DNA of 64,000 bases from Sabellastarte sp. h YS-2021 (taxonomy: Eukaryota > Annelida > Polychaeta > Sabellida > Sabellidae), in contig OZ024934.1 in the NCBI GenBank assembly GCA_964017235.1, positions 86,952,706 through 87,016,705 on the forward strand, written 5' to 3'. Positions 39,890 through 51,657 of this stretch are shown here, in pieces; the first letter of the stretch is position 1; every line of letters begins with the position of its first letter. A program made the translations under genes and the position numbers. Under the pieces are notes generated by a model. That model worked only from the letters and a program-made list of their open reading frames with translations, did no database searches and was not told the DNA's origin.

Positions 39890-41605
39890 AGATGGCAGAA
39901 TGAAAGAAACACAGTCATCTTTTCCAGAAAATTACAAACTGAAAACAGCTAATAATGACTTAACTATCGAGAGAGAACCCTTAAAAGTTACCACCTTATG
40001 TGCACCGAGTAAGCAGCTGAACAACAGATTTTACCAAAATGTGCTGAGTACACAGTCGTTTTGTAGTTGTAAGCGATTTACTTAAATAGTTACCAGTGCT
40101 GTTATAGACTTTGCTATGGAGCTAGGTTGACAAAAGGAGAAAAAAAATGGAGGATGTAACGAACTTAACAAAAAGTTATTTAAATAAAAAGACCCCACAA
40201 CCCTTTCTTTTAGAGATATCTGTACCAGATATACCCATGTACACTCACACACAGAGATTATCTCACATCTTGGGGTTGGCTGGCTGTAAAACGGCATACT
40301 TGCTAGTTCCCATACTTGTTTTTTTTTTTAATTATTTTTGAAAATCTATTATTTAACAATTTAAGGACAAGGCATAAGACGCAACACATTGCAGAAAGAA
40401 ATTAACAATTTTATCAAAAAAAAACCAAGAGCATGCATACTTCTGAAAATGCATGTATGATCCAGTCAGTGATCTGGTTCACTCTCCTAATTTAATGGGA
40501 TCAAAGTTGGACCAAGGCCCATCTTCTCAAATTTGTTTTATGAAGATCCTAAAAGTAGTATTTGCGAAATCCACCTAACAAACAAATACACAGACAACGG
40601 GACAAATAAATGGTTATGAATTTAAAAATTGGATGTCCCAAACACACCTGTTAAAATCAGTACCTTTTTCTGTGTATAACAGAGAACCATTATTGTCACA
40701 GAATTTCCTACTACTGTCATTTTCAGACTTATATCTTGGAGAAACAGAATACCCTGTAATTCCTATAATTAGGTAACATCATAAACGAACAGACATACTT
40801 TTAAAGAGAAATTCAGATCACTTTGCACAACGAATTTGTACCAGTCCCCATCCAGGAGATAATGGACGTAAAAACCCAACATTTTTGCAGTCATTCGCAT
40901 ATTTACTGGGAAAGTGTTGTTTTGACAAACCAAGGAAAATATAGTCTGTGTATGAGAAACCATTCATATGTTTCTTTTTCAGCGTAGGTTGGTTTCCTTG
41001 TAAAATATATACATCACAGGGTAAATATGTAATCACTATGATCTTGGACAGACACGATTACACACTTGAGTACCATACTGAAACTATTATTAGTATATGT
41101 GTGTGTGTATTAATTTGACATACTTGTGAGCATGCTGTCTAAATTAATGGATCAAACAATGACGGTATTCTCATAAAAGGAGATTTGAATTACCCGTATG
41201 TATCTTAAGATATTGTGTCTGACTGAAGAGGATTAATGAAAGATCACCCACATAGCTAAAGAAGTGGAGAGATGGACAATGCTTCACAGCATGCGAAATT
41301 CAATAGTGGGAAGAAGTTGGGGGTATTAAAAGGTTGACACAGAATCCTAATGATGAAATCTTATTGCATAAAACACACTGATGTTATCAGATTAAGTATT
41401 GTAATTCCCCGATGCACTTTATTCTTATAAATTCTGAGCCTCTGATGTCAAACATTTATATTCTGACTCTCAAGTCATTGATTTTTACCTAATGCCGCAC
41501 ATTTAGCAATTTTGAGTAATTCAGCCTCACAGTTTCATTTTCACACTGTCATGGATGAGTACATTGTGAGAAGACTCGATGATGACTCATCAAGTGCTCG
41601 TGTAA
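39890..41605. other. Sequence without supported genes
   Basis: About 40440-40620 resembles a reversed, decayed interior of the ACCTCCGCCAAGG family (ACAAACAAATACACAG). A short GT-rich run lies near 41100. Nothing else seen. Confidence 0.35.
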
Positions 41606-41757
41606 GTCAATGTTGGGGTTTTACATCCTGTTCAACAGTCAGTGTTATATTGAGCAAATCATTACCATTGCCACTTGTGGGACTCGAACCTACAGAGGTG
41701 ACAGCCTATGATAAGATGCCCAACTTGCTAAACTACTGGGCCACCGAGGACCTCTTA
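41606..41757 (-). mobile_element. Second-family tRNA-derived SINE
   Basis: On the minus strand: head GGTCCTCGGTGGCCCAGTAG, B box GGTTCGAGTCC, tail GTTGAACAGGATGTAAAACC. A related older fragment lies at 47160-47280. Confidence 0.75.
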
Positions 41758-41777
41758 AAGACTTGTGAGCAAGTCTA

Positions 41778-43641
41778 TATATATGTTGTATTGAATGTAG
41801 ATAACCATTGAATGTATAAATTCAATGGGTTAATCACTGAATGTGATGACAGTTTAAAGCCTATTGTGTACCTTGATTACTTAGTAATCTGCCATCACGT
41901 TACTAGTCCGAGTTTTAAGGTTTGAGAGACAGTGGGGCTGTAATGCTCAGTCCCTTAGGGTAACCTCTGGAATTTTTAAATAGGGCTGTGCACGTGCAGG
42001 TAGCAGCAGTGAATCAGGGCTTCATGCCTGGCTAAGAGTTTAAATTTCTATAAAAGGGGGGCTTCCGATGGTAAAATCTTAATGTAGCTTTATATAACTT
42101 GGCTTGCTCAGTCACAATGTTCTCAGAAGAATGAAGTAAAGGTATAACGTCATTCAAACGTGGCTTATGTAACATTTTAACATGCAACTTAACAACTTGC
42201 ATCAGTCAGTATTTGGACATGTAGCAGTAATAACACACTTCATATGTAAATAGTTATTCCAAGGCGAGTTTTAATTATAGTAATGTGAAGTGCTTAGCAT
42301 GTATTTATGCAGGAATATCTTCAGAAGTTCTAATTTTAGTAACATGAATTACTTAACATGTAACTCCCAACGAAGGAACATTGCTTAACTTGTATATGTA
42401 ACTAGGTATAACTGTAGGTCACTGCCATATATTACTGTCAATAGATTATAATTGAAACTGTGACAACCTGTAATGTTGTAAGGATTGTTTGGCAGTCACT
42501 GTGGAAATAGTGTGTAGAATCTTACAAAGTAACTAGATTCTTATTCTCATAGTATTGTTTTAGTAACTATTGTCTAGTCAAAATTTTTATTTGTATTGTA
42601 TTTTATTGGTCAATGTTTTTACCTTGCTAATATCAATGTATATCGGTGTCATTGTCACACCCTCATTATAAAGTGTCATGATAATGTGTGTATTGTATGC
42701 AATAATGGCTGGTGTAATTTCTTTATTTCATTTGAAATCACCATGTCTTCAATTCAAATATTTACTTAAATTAGTGCTTTACTGGCATAAGGTCACTTAC
42801 ATTATGTACTATTATACATTTTCTTCAAATCTTTTAGGTTGTTTTAACCTCCTTTGGTTAAGGTCACCTCAAACTGTCATTAGTTTAAGGTGACCCTATG
42901 CCTGTATTGTATGGATGCAAGTTGTAATGAATTGTAATCATTGTAATGGATTGTATATATGCAGTAGAAACATATATATACATTATTAAAGAATAAAAAA
43001 TTTTATATTCGCAATGCTTGTTAACCTTTGACCTTTGGGTCATTAGTTGTCCAACTCAACATGGACCTTTGGGTCAGTTGTCCAACTTCTGGTAATCCAG
43101 GAACTGTAATAAGTTCTACTTTAATCCAGAAACATTTAAACATTTTGCCTCTCAATCAGAGAATGAAAGGGAAACAGTTCAAGACTGAGTAGTAATTTTA
43201 TAGTCTTTAAGTGAATGATTCTAAAATGTGACATCAATTATTCATCTACTTAAGTGTGGAATTTGGGATTTAATTGTAATCAGCCTTATAATAACACCCC
43301 TATAATGTCAGAGAGGTTCCTTTGGACAATATAATTAGAAAACAGATTAGATAAACATTTTTTTAGAAAACAAACAGTGTTTGTTATAAGACATAACTGT
43401 GTGACTGCCTACAGATAATAAACTTATTGCAAACGTTTATTTTTACAATGATAACAACAAATGTGATATTATTAAGAAAATGGCAAAAATAAGCAACATT
43501 TTGTGCAGGATCAATTGCTTATTTCATTTGTTAAGTTCATATACACATTCAATGACTTTGACTGTTGAATGTACACATTCCACAGTTATACTATTGAATG
43601 TACACATTCAATGGTTATCTACATTCAATACAACATATATA
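41778..43641. mobile_element. 1.86-kb segment with 37-bp inverted terminal repeats
   Basis: The left arm from about 41778 (TATATATGTTGTATTGAATG then TAGATAACCATTGAATGT) recurs exactly, inverted, ending about 43641; similarity extends inward at lower identity. The interior has no transposase-like ORF, so a non-autonomous DNA transposon is the likeliest reading. No clear target-site duplication. Confidence 0.6.
42862..42895. repeat. Short palindrome
   Basis: GGTCACCTCAAACT and AGTTTAAGGTGACC pair at 13 of 14 positions around a 6-nt loop. Confidence 0.7.
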
Positions 43642-44149
43642 CTTTGATTAAAAAGATGAAGCTGTCGTGTGTTTTCTCTTTTTCACTTTCTATGATGGCT
43701 TCAAATCAATTGATAGAGCAGAAAAAAATTCAGTATGTCGTGCTCGTGTAATGTTGTGCTTTACAATCTCCGCCTGTAGGTGTTGTTGATTTCTTTTGAC
43801 ATTTATACTATAAATTGATGCAGGTTGAATCTTTAATTTTTCCTTTATGACAAAAAACGATAACCACAGATGGGTAAGGGAAGCAAACTTTACATAATAA
43901 ATTGGCACCCGCCTCAACTTGGTACAAAATAAGGTAAACAAATAATTCAATATCTAGCCAATCAGGATCACCGATACAAACATGTTCCTGTGTAACTTGT
44001 ATATTGACTGGTGATACTGCAACATTAGTGCTGCTGCTCCCCCGTCGTAAACAAAATACATTAAACAACACTTTTTTGTTATAAGGTGGTTTTCTTAGGA
44101 TTAAAATATACAGTGACACATGTTTAAGTCATAAATGCATTTCAACCAC

Positions 44150-44216
44150 AGAAAAAATAACCATCGGGTATTGGCAATCAATTGCCAACTTCCCTGCTTT
44201 AGGTGAATACCAGGAA
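44150..44216 (-). mobile_element. Fragment of a third SINE-like repeat (reversed)
   Basis: Reverse complement of 44727-44783: CCTGGTATTCACCT, GGAAGTTGGCA and TTGATT words in order. Confidence 0.6.
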
Positions 44217-44299
44217 AGTTTTCTGGATTCTGTTTTGTGTCGAGTTGAGGTATTTACCATGTTACATCTGAGAGCAGTGAAGGTGACAAAGCTACAACC

Positions 44300-44790
44300 T
44301 ATATGCTGGTTACACAGTGGTACAGTATCAAACACAGTCCCCACCTGTCACCTAGGATGTGTGGGTTTAAATCCTGGGGCCAGTTTCACAAAGCCTCCTT
44401 TGGAAAGGATCTCCTTCAGGAAAGGAAGGTATTTTTTTCCTTTGGGAAGACCACTTAAAAAGCCTACTTTAAGTCTCCTTTTCAGAGGTCTTCCTTAAAA
44501 ACTTAAGGAGTGAGCAAATGTTCTTAAAGTTATTACACATTCCTTGGAGGACACGTCCTTAAAGTTAAGGTAGGACCTTAGCTTCCTTGGAATTTAAGGA
44601 AGTTTTCAAGATCTCCTTTAAGGAAGGAGGCTTTGTGAAACTGCGATTTTTAAAGGAGGGAGAAATTCAAGGAAATCCTTGAATTTAAGGTGACCTTTAT
44701 CTTAAGGTGGCTTCGTGAAACTGACCCCTGGTATTCACCTGAAGTAAGGAAGTTGGCAGTTGATTCCCAATATCTTACGGGTTTTTGGGG
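44300..44790 (+). mobile_element. Third SINE-like repeat, split by a palindromic MITE
   Basis: A tRNA-like head at 44308-44377 (CTGGTTACACAGTGGTACAG, GGTTTAAATCCTGG) continues after the MITE as GGTATTCACCTGAAGTAAGG. Confidence 0.55.
44378..44726. mobile_element. Palindromic MITE with CCTGG target duplication (1)
   Basis: Termini GGCCAGTTTCACAAAG and CTTCGTGAAACTGACC are inverted. CCTGG is on both sides (44373-44377 and 44727-44731). The interior is made of AAGGA/TCCTT words that can fold on themselves. No ORF. Confidence 0.78.
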
Positions 44791-44929
44791 TTGCAAAAAG
44801 CTTGACTAACTATTATGTACTGATGCAACAACTACACCAGGGCGTGTATTAAATCAACATTCTTATTCTTAGAATTATATTTTTCTTAATATAGAGATAT
44901 TTTCTCAGTAAAATAATTCTACACGGTTT

Positions 44930-45800
44930 CTGCAAATGCATGCAATATCTTCACGTCCGTTCATCACGTTTTTACAAAAACTTTAATATCTCATTCATTC
45001 ATAAAAATATCTTCACCAAATTTGCAGGGAATGTTTATGGCTATAAAACCCTATCTGTGCAAAATTTTAGCCTCATTTTGAATAACAAAATGGCTGCTAT
45101 GGCTAATTCATGGTCAGTTCTAAAACCTAAATTGCCTATCACATGTTTAATGTCAAATGGGGTTATACTATTAAAAAGGCCTAATATCTAACCTAGTATT
45201 GCTCCTAGAGGTTCGGAATCTGAAAACACCTTGTAGGATGTCATGGCCTGTGAATCTTTTCCAGGAGTTGAATTTGAGCTTTGACCCCTGCTTCAAGGTT
45301 AAATGGGGTCATCGCACTAAAACGTCCTTATTCCTCCCTTATGATTGGTGCTATGGCTTCAGAAAAGTCCTGGCCTGCAAATGTTTTGCCTGAAAACAAT
45401 ATTGGCCTTATTTTGAAAAACAAAATGGCCGCCATAGCCAATTATTTCAAAATCATTAAGATGCTCTAAAACTTGAAATATTGCAGCTACTTTCATCAAA
45501 TTTGCATAAAAGGTTATATGGCTAGGAAAGTTAGCCTGATAGTAATTTGCTCTAGTTTCGAAAACAAAACGGTCATCATATCACATGTTTAATGTCAAAT
45601 GGGAGTATCCTATAAAAAAGGCCTTATATCTCCCTTATCATTGTTACTAGGGGTTTCAAATGTGAAAACAACTTATAGGATATTATGGCCTGAGACTCTT
45701 TTCCAATTGCTGACTTTACTACAAAGGCCTTTTATCTCCTTAGTTCTAAATTATTACTGATCCTAAGGCGGGAGATGATCACTGCGGCAGTAGCCTTGTT
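44930..45800 (+). repeat. AAAATGGCCGCC-rich interspersed repeat, copy 1
   Basis: Matches 49715-50815: GTTTTTACAAAAACTTTAAT, ATATCTTCACCAAATTTGCA, several TTGAAAAACAAAATGGCCGC words, TAAAAAGGCCTTATATCTCC, ending GGCGGGAGATGATCACTGC. Contains internal tandem similarity. No coding ORF. Confidence 0.75.
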
Positions 45801-46345
45801 CTTCCTGTTTTATACCAGCTATTGCATTCCATTTGTTAATATTAACTTTTGAAGTCAGAAAACTTTAAAAAATCATTCTTGAGTTTATTTATCCTAGGTT
45901 GGGCTACTATGCTTTAGCCCATCTTAAGATCAGTAGAACATCTGTAGAACATCTCTCGTGCCCAGTCAAAATCTGGTCACGAAATATGTTCCTTGGCAAC
46001 AAGGCAAACTAAAATATACATGTGTTTTCCCTAGGCCTTTTTTCGGCCTGCCACCTAATGCACTCATGACAGAGATTGAAATCTTTGTGAGGGGGTGTAC
46101 AATTCCTTGTGCAGCTCTTGTTCAGCAAAAACAAACATTCAAGAATGTTGTAAAGATTAAAGGGCCAGTTACACCAAACCAAAAGAATCCAACACGATGC
46201 ATTTAGATACGCCTACTCTTCAAACTTAATATGAAATGAAAAATCGGTCTAATGAGGTATGAGTTGTAAAACCATGCATAACCCCACGCTAGGAGTGTGT
46301 TATTGCGATTCTAACGTGACATTTTCATATATTTCACATTCCTGG

Positions 46346-47009
46346 GCCCGTATTCACAAATATTCTTATTCTTAGAATTAGTCTTATTCTTAGAATTTTT
46401 CTTAGAATCATCGTTTTTCTTAGGAAAATTCTAAGGATAAGAATTTTCCTATTCACAAAGATTCTTCTTCTTAGAATTATACTTATTCTTAGAATTATTC
46501 TAAGAATGTTTTTTATTCTTAGAATTTTTCTAAGAATAAGAATTTGCTATTCACAAAACTCTTATTCTTAGAATTTTCTAAGAATTTTATTTAAATCTAA
46601 GAATGACATATAACATGCTTAACTTAAGAAAAATAGCTGTTTTGATGATTATAGTGCAGCAACTGATTGCAAATCGACATTCAGAACAGAGTGTTACATA
46701 TTAGTTGTCAATTGTGTGTACTGTAACGAAATGCCACCTCTTATTTTATTTTTAAAAAATCCAGTTTCCTGTTCACATAGGCCAAGATCTGTATTCTTAG
46801 AATTTTTCTTAGAATTACACTTAGTCTAAGAAAAATTCTAAGAATTGCATACATTTCCTTTTACTCTATATTCTTAGAATTATTCTTAGCTAAGAATTGT
46901 TTTGTGAATAGGATTTTATTCTAAGAATAAGAAAATTCTTAGCATAGAATTTTTCTTAGACTTAAGTGTAATTCTAAGAAAAATTCTGAGAATCTTTGTG
47001 AATACAGAC
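46346..47009. mobile_element. Palindromic MITE with CCTGG target duplication (2)
   Basis: Termini GCCCGTATTCACAAA and TTTGTGAATACAGAC are inverted. CCTGG is on both sides (46341-46345 and 47010-47014). The interior is packed with TTCTTAGAATT and TTCTAAGAA words. No ORF; the sequence could fold into a long hairpin. Confidence 0.8.
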
Positions 47010-47159
47010 CCTGGTCTTCTTAATATTTTTATGAAGATTTGTAGGGCGAAATAAGGGATATTCTGTTCCTTTTATATGCGAAGAAAGGCAGTCATGGTAG
47101 AAACTGACAAAGGTGACAAAGAAACTGACAAAAGAGGATTCTTGTCAAGTTCATGTTTT

Positions 47160-47280
47160 TATATCAACAGCCAGGGTCATACTTCAAGAGGCCCTTATAG
47201 CATTGCTATTTGTGAAAGTCAGAGATGACAGCCTGTGATTAGATGCTAAAACTTGAGAGCCACTAAGCTAGTGAGGACCT
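47160..47280 (-). mobile_element. Old second-family SINE fragment
   Basis: Shares the GATGACAGCCTGTGATTAGATG stretch (as two shorter words) and the GAGGACCT head end with 41606-41757. Confidence 0.5.
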
Positions 47281-47569
47281 CAAAATATGACTCAAGGGTT
47301 TATATTCTTAAACATTTCATCAGATAGATGGTAGCTTCATAACAAAAGAATCAAGTCAATTCTCCAGGGTGTGATTAAACGGATTACATATTGCTTAATA
47401 GCACAGTTAAAAGAGACGTAAAGGCTCCACCTGTGCTTAATTTGATTAAACACCTCCATTAATTAATATCCCCTAAGTAATATTTGAAAAAACAAGGAAA
47501 TGAAGATTGGTTAACAGATAATATAGAATTATAAAAATGGAATTAACTCTGGTTATCTATTGTTCCAAG

Positions 47570-47788
47570 GGGGCCACCGTGGTGCAGTGGTAACACACTT
47601 GTCCTCCGCGTCTGAGGTCAGTGGTTAAAACCCCGGACACTAGGTGGGAAAGATGATAGTTTCTTACTGATGGTCGGCAGTTTACAGTACAAAACCTTGA
47701 TCAACTGTATGTACTGGTTTTCTCTTCCTATCATGATATGATGGCTACAGTGTTGAAAGCAATATTTAAAACCAAACAAATAAACATA
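47570..47788 (+). mobile_element. Family 1 SINE with imperfect target-site duplication
   Basis: TATTGTTCCAAG at 47558-47569 and TATTGTTCAAG at 47789-47799. Head variant GTGGTGCAGTGGTAAC. Confidence 0.86.
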
Positions 47789-47799
47789 TATTGTTCAAG

Positions 47800-48805
47800 C
47801 AATAGAAAAAAATAAATTTAAATAGCAAATTCTTCAGCATTTCTAGATCTGGTTGGTCTCAGAATATTTGAAACTTACACAGTTGTGTACAAGATACGCT
47901 TTGCATTGTAACCACTTTTAAAGCAAAATAATTAAATGTATATACAAGTAAACAAGGTTCAAATTTGTTTTGGTCTTTTGATCTACATGTGCGAACTGGA
48001 AACCAATCGGTAACACAAGTAGTGAACTAGAGTAGTGAACAATTCACAAAAATCCAAGTGATCTTGTGGTCGAAATAAAATATGAAACTGAATAACTCAG
48101 AATAAAGATGAACAACTGTCAATTTGTAATGCGTTTACAATTTTTTTAAGAAGTAATTTGTTCCTTTTATGAATGTGTTAGACAGTAACATACAGTTTTA
48201 AAATATAAATATTTGCACCTAATTTTTTACCTATTTTTAACACTAAAATACTGCAGGGATTGGCTGTCTGTGTGACCAATGTTCATTTGTAAATGATTCC
48301 CTCTCTGTGTTAAAATGTATGAAGATTTAAATATGTGAGATTTGAGAACAAATACACCAAAGACCATAATGATCAAGAGCAAATAGATTGAAAAGTGTCA
48401 ACAATTGGGCAAATTTGAAAAAAAGGTTTCAAAAAGCACATTACACCTTTTTGAACCGCACAGATGTAATGACCATTGGGGATTTCAATACACTATGAAT
48501 ATTAATTACAATATACGTAGCACTTGAATCGCATATCTCTGGGCTCTTTAGAAATGAATATTTATAGGAAGACCAAAAAATGTATAATATGCTGTGTTTC
48601 CACGGGGCACTGAATTGTAAATGTGACTTAGATGTCTATTTAATTGTTAAACTTGAATTATTTGTCACATTTTATTATGCATTCAGGTTTTTCTCTTTAT
48701 CCATGGGTGTGTATTTTAAATATTTTTATGCCTCAGTTTATGTCTTATATTGACATAAAGCTAAGCTTTACAAATGCTAACTCTACCCCCCAAAAATAAA
48801 CCGAC
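47800..48805. other. Sequence without supported features
   Basis: AT-rich; no ORF, repeat or palindrome that I can support. Confidence 0.35.
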
Positions 48806-48925
48806 GCTCTGGGCTGCCCAGATTTATTTTATTTTAAGTCAAATATACAAGTGATTAAGTCGTATATACGAGTTATTATATGGTATATTCGACTTGATAT
48901 AAAATAAATTTTGACAGCCCAGAGC
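48806..48925. mobile_element. 120-bp hairpin MITE-like palindrome
   Basis: GCTCTGGGCTGCCCAGATTT and its near reverse complement AAATTTTGACAGCCCAGAGC form the ends; arms of about 45 bp surround GTCGTATATACGAG. Probably a tiny non-autonomous transposon. Confidence 0.7.
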
Positions 48926-49200
48926 TTCCATATGATACTGACCCATGTTTCCAATATTTTAATTTTTATCTAACCACTAGTAAATGTCTTCTGGTTTATT
49001 TCTCTTTGAAAGTACTAACAGTAAAAATCAAAGTGGTTTCTGTTCTCTCCCCAAAATAGCACAAGCTTGAATGCAAAATCTTTTATGCTTGTTACGTGCC
49101 ATGACAGGGATTTCTTTGAATTAAATAAACTTTCAGTCTAGAGACAGATCCAGCTTTGAATAAAGGTCAGGAGGTCACGTGTCGGTGATACAGTAAAGAA

Positions 49201-49253
49201 TGCCCCCCCCCCCTGTAAAAATGCCCCCCCCCCCCCCGACCCACTAGTGCAGT
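49201..49253. repeat. Two C runs and a CCACTAGTG end
   Basis: Two runs of about 13 and 16 C separated by TGTAAAAATG, then GACCCACTAGTGC. It resembles the element end at 32680-32729. Confidence 0.6.
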
Positions 49254-49714
49254 CTTTCATAATACATGTCTAGGAAGAATGTACAAAAGATACTGGCCCA
49301 AGAAAATTACCAACAATGATCTTCACCAGAAAACATCAGAAACTCCTATGCAAGCAGAAGTGTATGAAAGAATGTAGAGATTGATGGGACATGTTCTAAG
49401 AGCCAGGAAGCATCACATAGGCAGCACTAGGGTTGACACCAGAAGGAAAGCGTAAACGAGGGGACCAAAAGAAATATTTAGGCACATAATAGAAAAGGAA
49501 TTTCAAAGAGAAACTCTATGTGGAAAAAAGCAGAGAAAATAGCTAAATACTAAGACCAGTCCAAAAGTTTTGTCTTATGTGATTCAGATTACGAAGAGGA
49601 TAGGTGGGGTAAATTTCAAGAATGATTTTTAAGGTACGATAACAACCTCACGCAGATTAGTTTTTTACTGAAAATTCTGGGAATTTACTAAGGCCTACGT
49701 TTTACAATTGTTGA

Positions 49715-50815
49715 ATAATTATCTCCCGCTGCGGCCGAAGGCCGTGGTTGGGAGATTATAAAACGCCTTCTCTACGTCTGTCTGTCCGTCTGTGCATCTG
49801 TGTGTCCGTCCGTTCGTCACGTTTTTGCATAAACCTTAATATCTCATTCATTTATAAAGATATCTTCACCAAATTTGCAGGGAATGTTTATGGCTATGAA
49901 AACCTGTATCTGAAAAATTTTAGCCTCATTTTGAAAAATAAAATGGCCGCCATAGCTAATTGTTTGAAAGTCATAAAGGTGCTCTAAATCTTGAAAGATT
50001 CCAGCTAGCTTCATAAAATTTTCACAAAAGCTATATGGCTAGAAAAGCTAGCCTGATAGTAATTTTGGCCTAGTTCAAAAAACAAAATGGCCGCCATATC
50101 ACATGTTTAATGTCAAACAGGTTATCCTATTAAAAAGGCCTTATATCTACCCAAATATTTCTCCAAGAGGTTCGGAATGTGAAAACAACTTGTAGGAAGT
50201 CACAGCTAGGGAATCTTTTCCAGCTGTTGAATTTGACCTTTGACTCCTGCTTCAAGGTTAAATGAGGTCGTCACACTAAAACATCCTTATTTCTCCCTTA
50301 TTATTGGTGCTATGGCTTCAGAATATAAAGACAGACCATCAAAAGTCCTGGCCTTCAAATGTTTTGTCTGAGAAAAATTTAGGACTTATTTTGAAAAACA
50401 AAATGGCCGCCATAGCCAATTATTTAAAAATCATTAAGATGCTCTAAAACTTGAAATATTGCAGCTAGGTTCATCAAATATGCGCAAAATATATATGGCA
50501 AGAAAAGTTAGCCTGATAGTAATTTAGCCTACTTTCAAAAGCAAAATGGCCGTCATATCACATGTTAAATGGGATTAACCTATTAAAAAGGCCTTATATC
50601 TCCCTTATCATTGCTACTAGGGGCTCAAAATGTGAAAAAAAACTTATACAAAGTCAAGGCCTGAGACTATTTTCCAATTGCTGGCTTTTACCTTTGACCC
50701 CTTCTTCAATGTCAAGTGGGGTTATATCTTACTACAAAGGCCTTATATCTCCTTTAGTTCTCCATTATTACTAATTCTAAGGCGGGAGATAACCGCTGCG
50801 GCAGTGGCCTTGTTA
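49715..50815 (+). repeat. AAAATGGCCGCC-rich interspersed repeat, copy 2 (more complete)
   Basis: Begins TATCTCCCGCTGCGGCCG and ends GGCGGGAGATAACCGCTGC, followed by GGCAGTGGCCTTGTT. Short TCTGTCTGTCCGTC runs near the start. Two to three internal units each pair an AAAATGGCCGCCATA word with a GCCTTATATCTCC word. Confidence 0.78.
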
Positions 50816-51610
50816 TATATGTAATGGTTTTATACATGTAAATAAATATAATTAACTGTATATAATATATATCATTACATATAGTTAAATATGATTGTTG
50901 TAAAACCTGTTAATGTATTAAGTAAAGTAGTACTGGGGTGGGACAAAACGGGCCGCACATAGTTTGGTTTCTGAGAGAGATGGTTTTCGATTCTATTGCA
51001 AGATAATGGAAAGATAATACAGTTTCTACTTGAAATCAGATCCCTAAATTAATCAATCAACACACATCTTACAAATCATACTTTTGCATGAACACTCCCG
51101 ATTGTAGAAATGTTGAATTTTATGTTGAATTTAATGTCTACATTATTTCTGTGCTGAGTTGAGACTTGTACAAATTTATCAAACCAATCAACAATTTTCT
51201 TGTCTAAACAATGAGTGTTTCATGTCTATGTGAATTTATTGTCTTGAACCTCGTCGTGAATAGAAAGGTTGTGAAAAATGGATATTAATGTTTACATGTT
51301 GTTTTAAAGTTATCCTAGTCTAAATCGTAATTTTAAATCCACTCAACGATAATTTAAACTTGATATTTACTGTAAAGCTAATCAAGTCATAGTATGAACA
51401 TGCATTTCAAGTAGCAATTGTATGGAGACTCAAAAGAAACATCATGCTATTCACTAAACAGGTTGTTCACTGTCTTACAAATTGTTCTCTTTACGTCACC
51501 ATCAGACCAGCAAGACTGAGTACAGATTGAGCAGATTGAGAATAACATTAAGTGTACAGTACGAATCACACAGAAATATGCAATTTTTTATGTTACATTA
51601 CCCTACGTCT

Positions 51611-51624
51611 TTTTTTTTTTTTTT

Positions 51625-51655
<31 letters not shown>

Positions 51656-51657
51656 GG
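51611..51657. repeat. T run followed by a long G run
   Basis: About 24 T then about 23 G. The G run could form a quadruplex on this strand. Confidence 0.85.
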
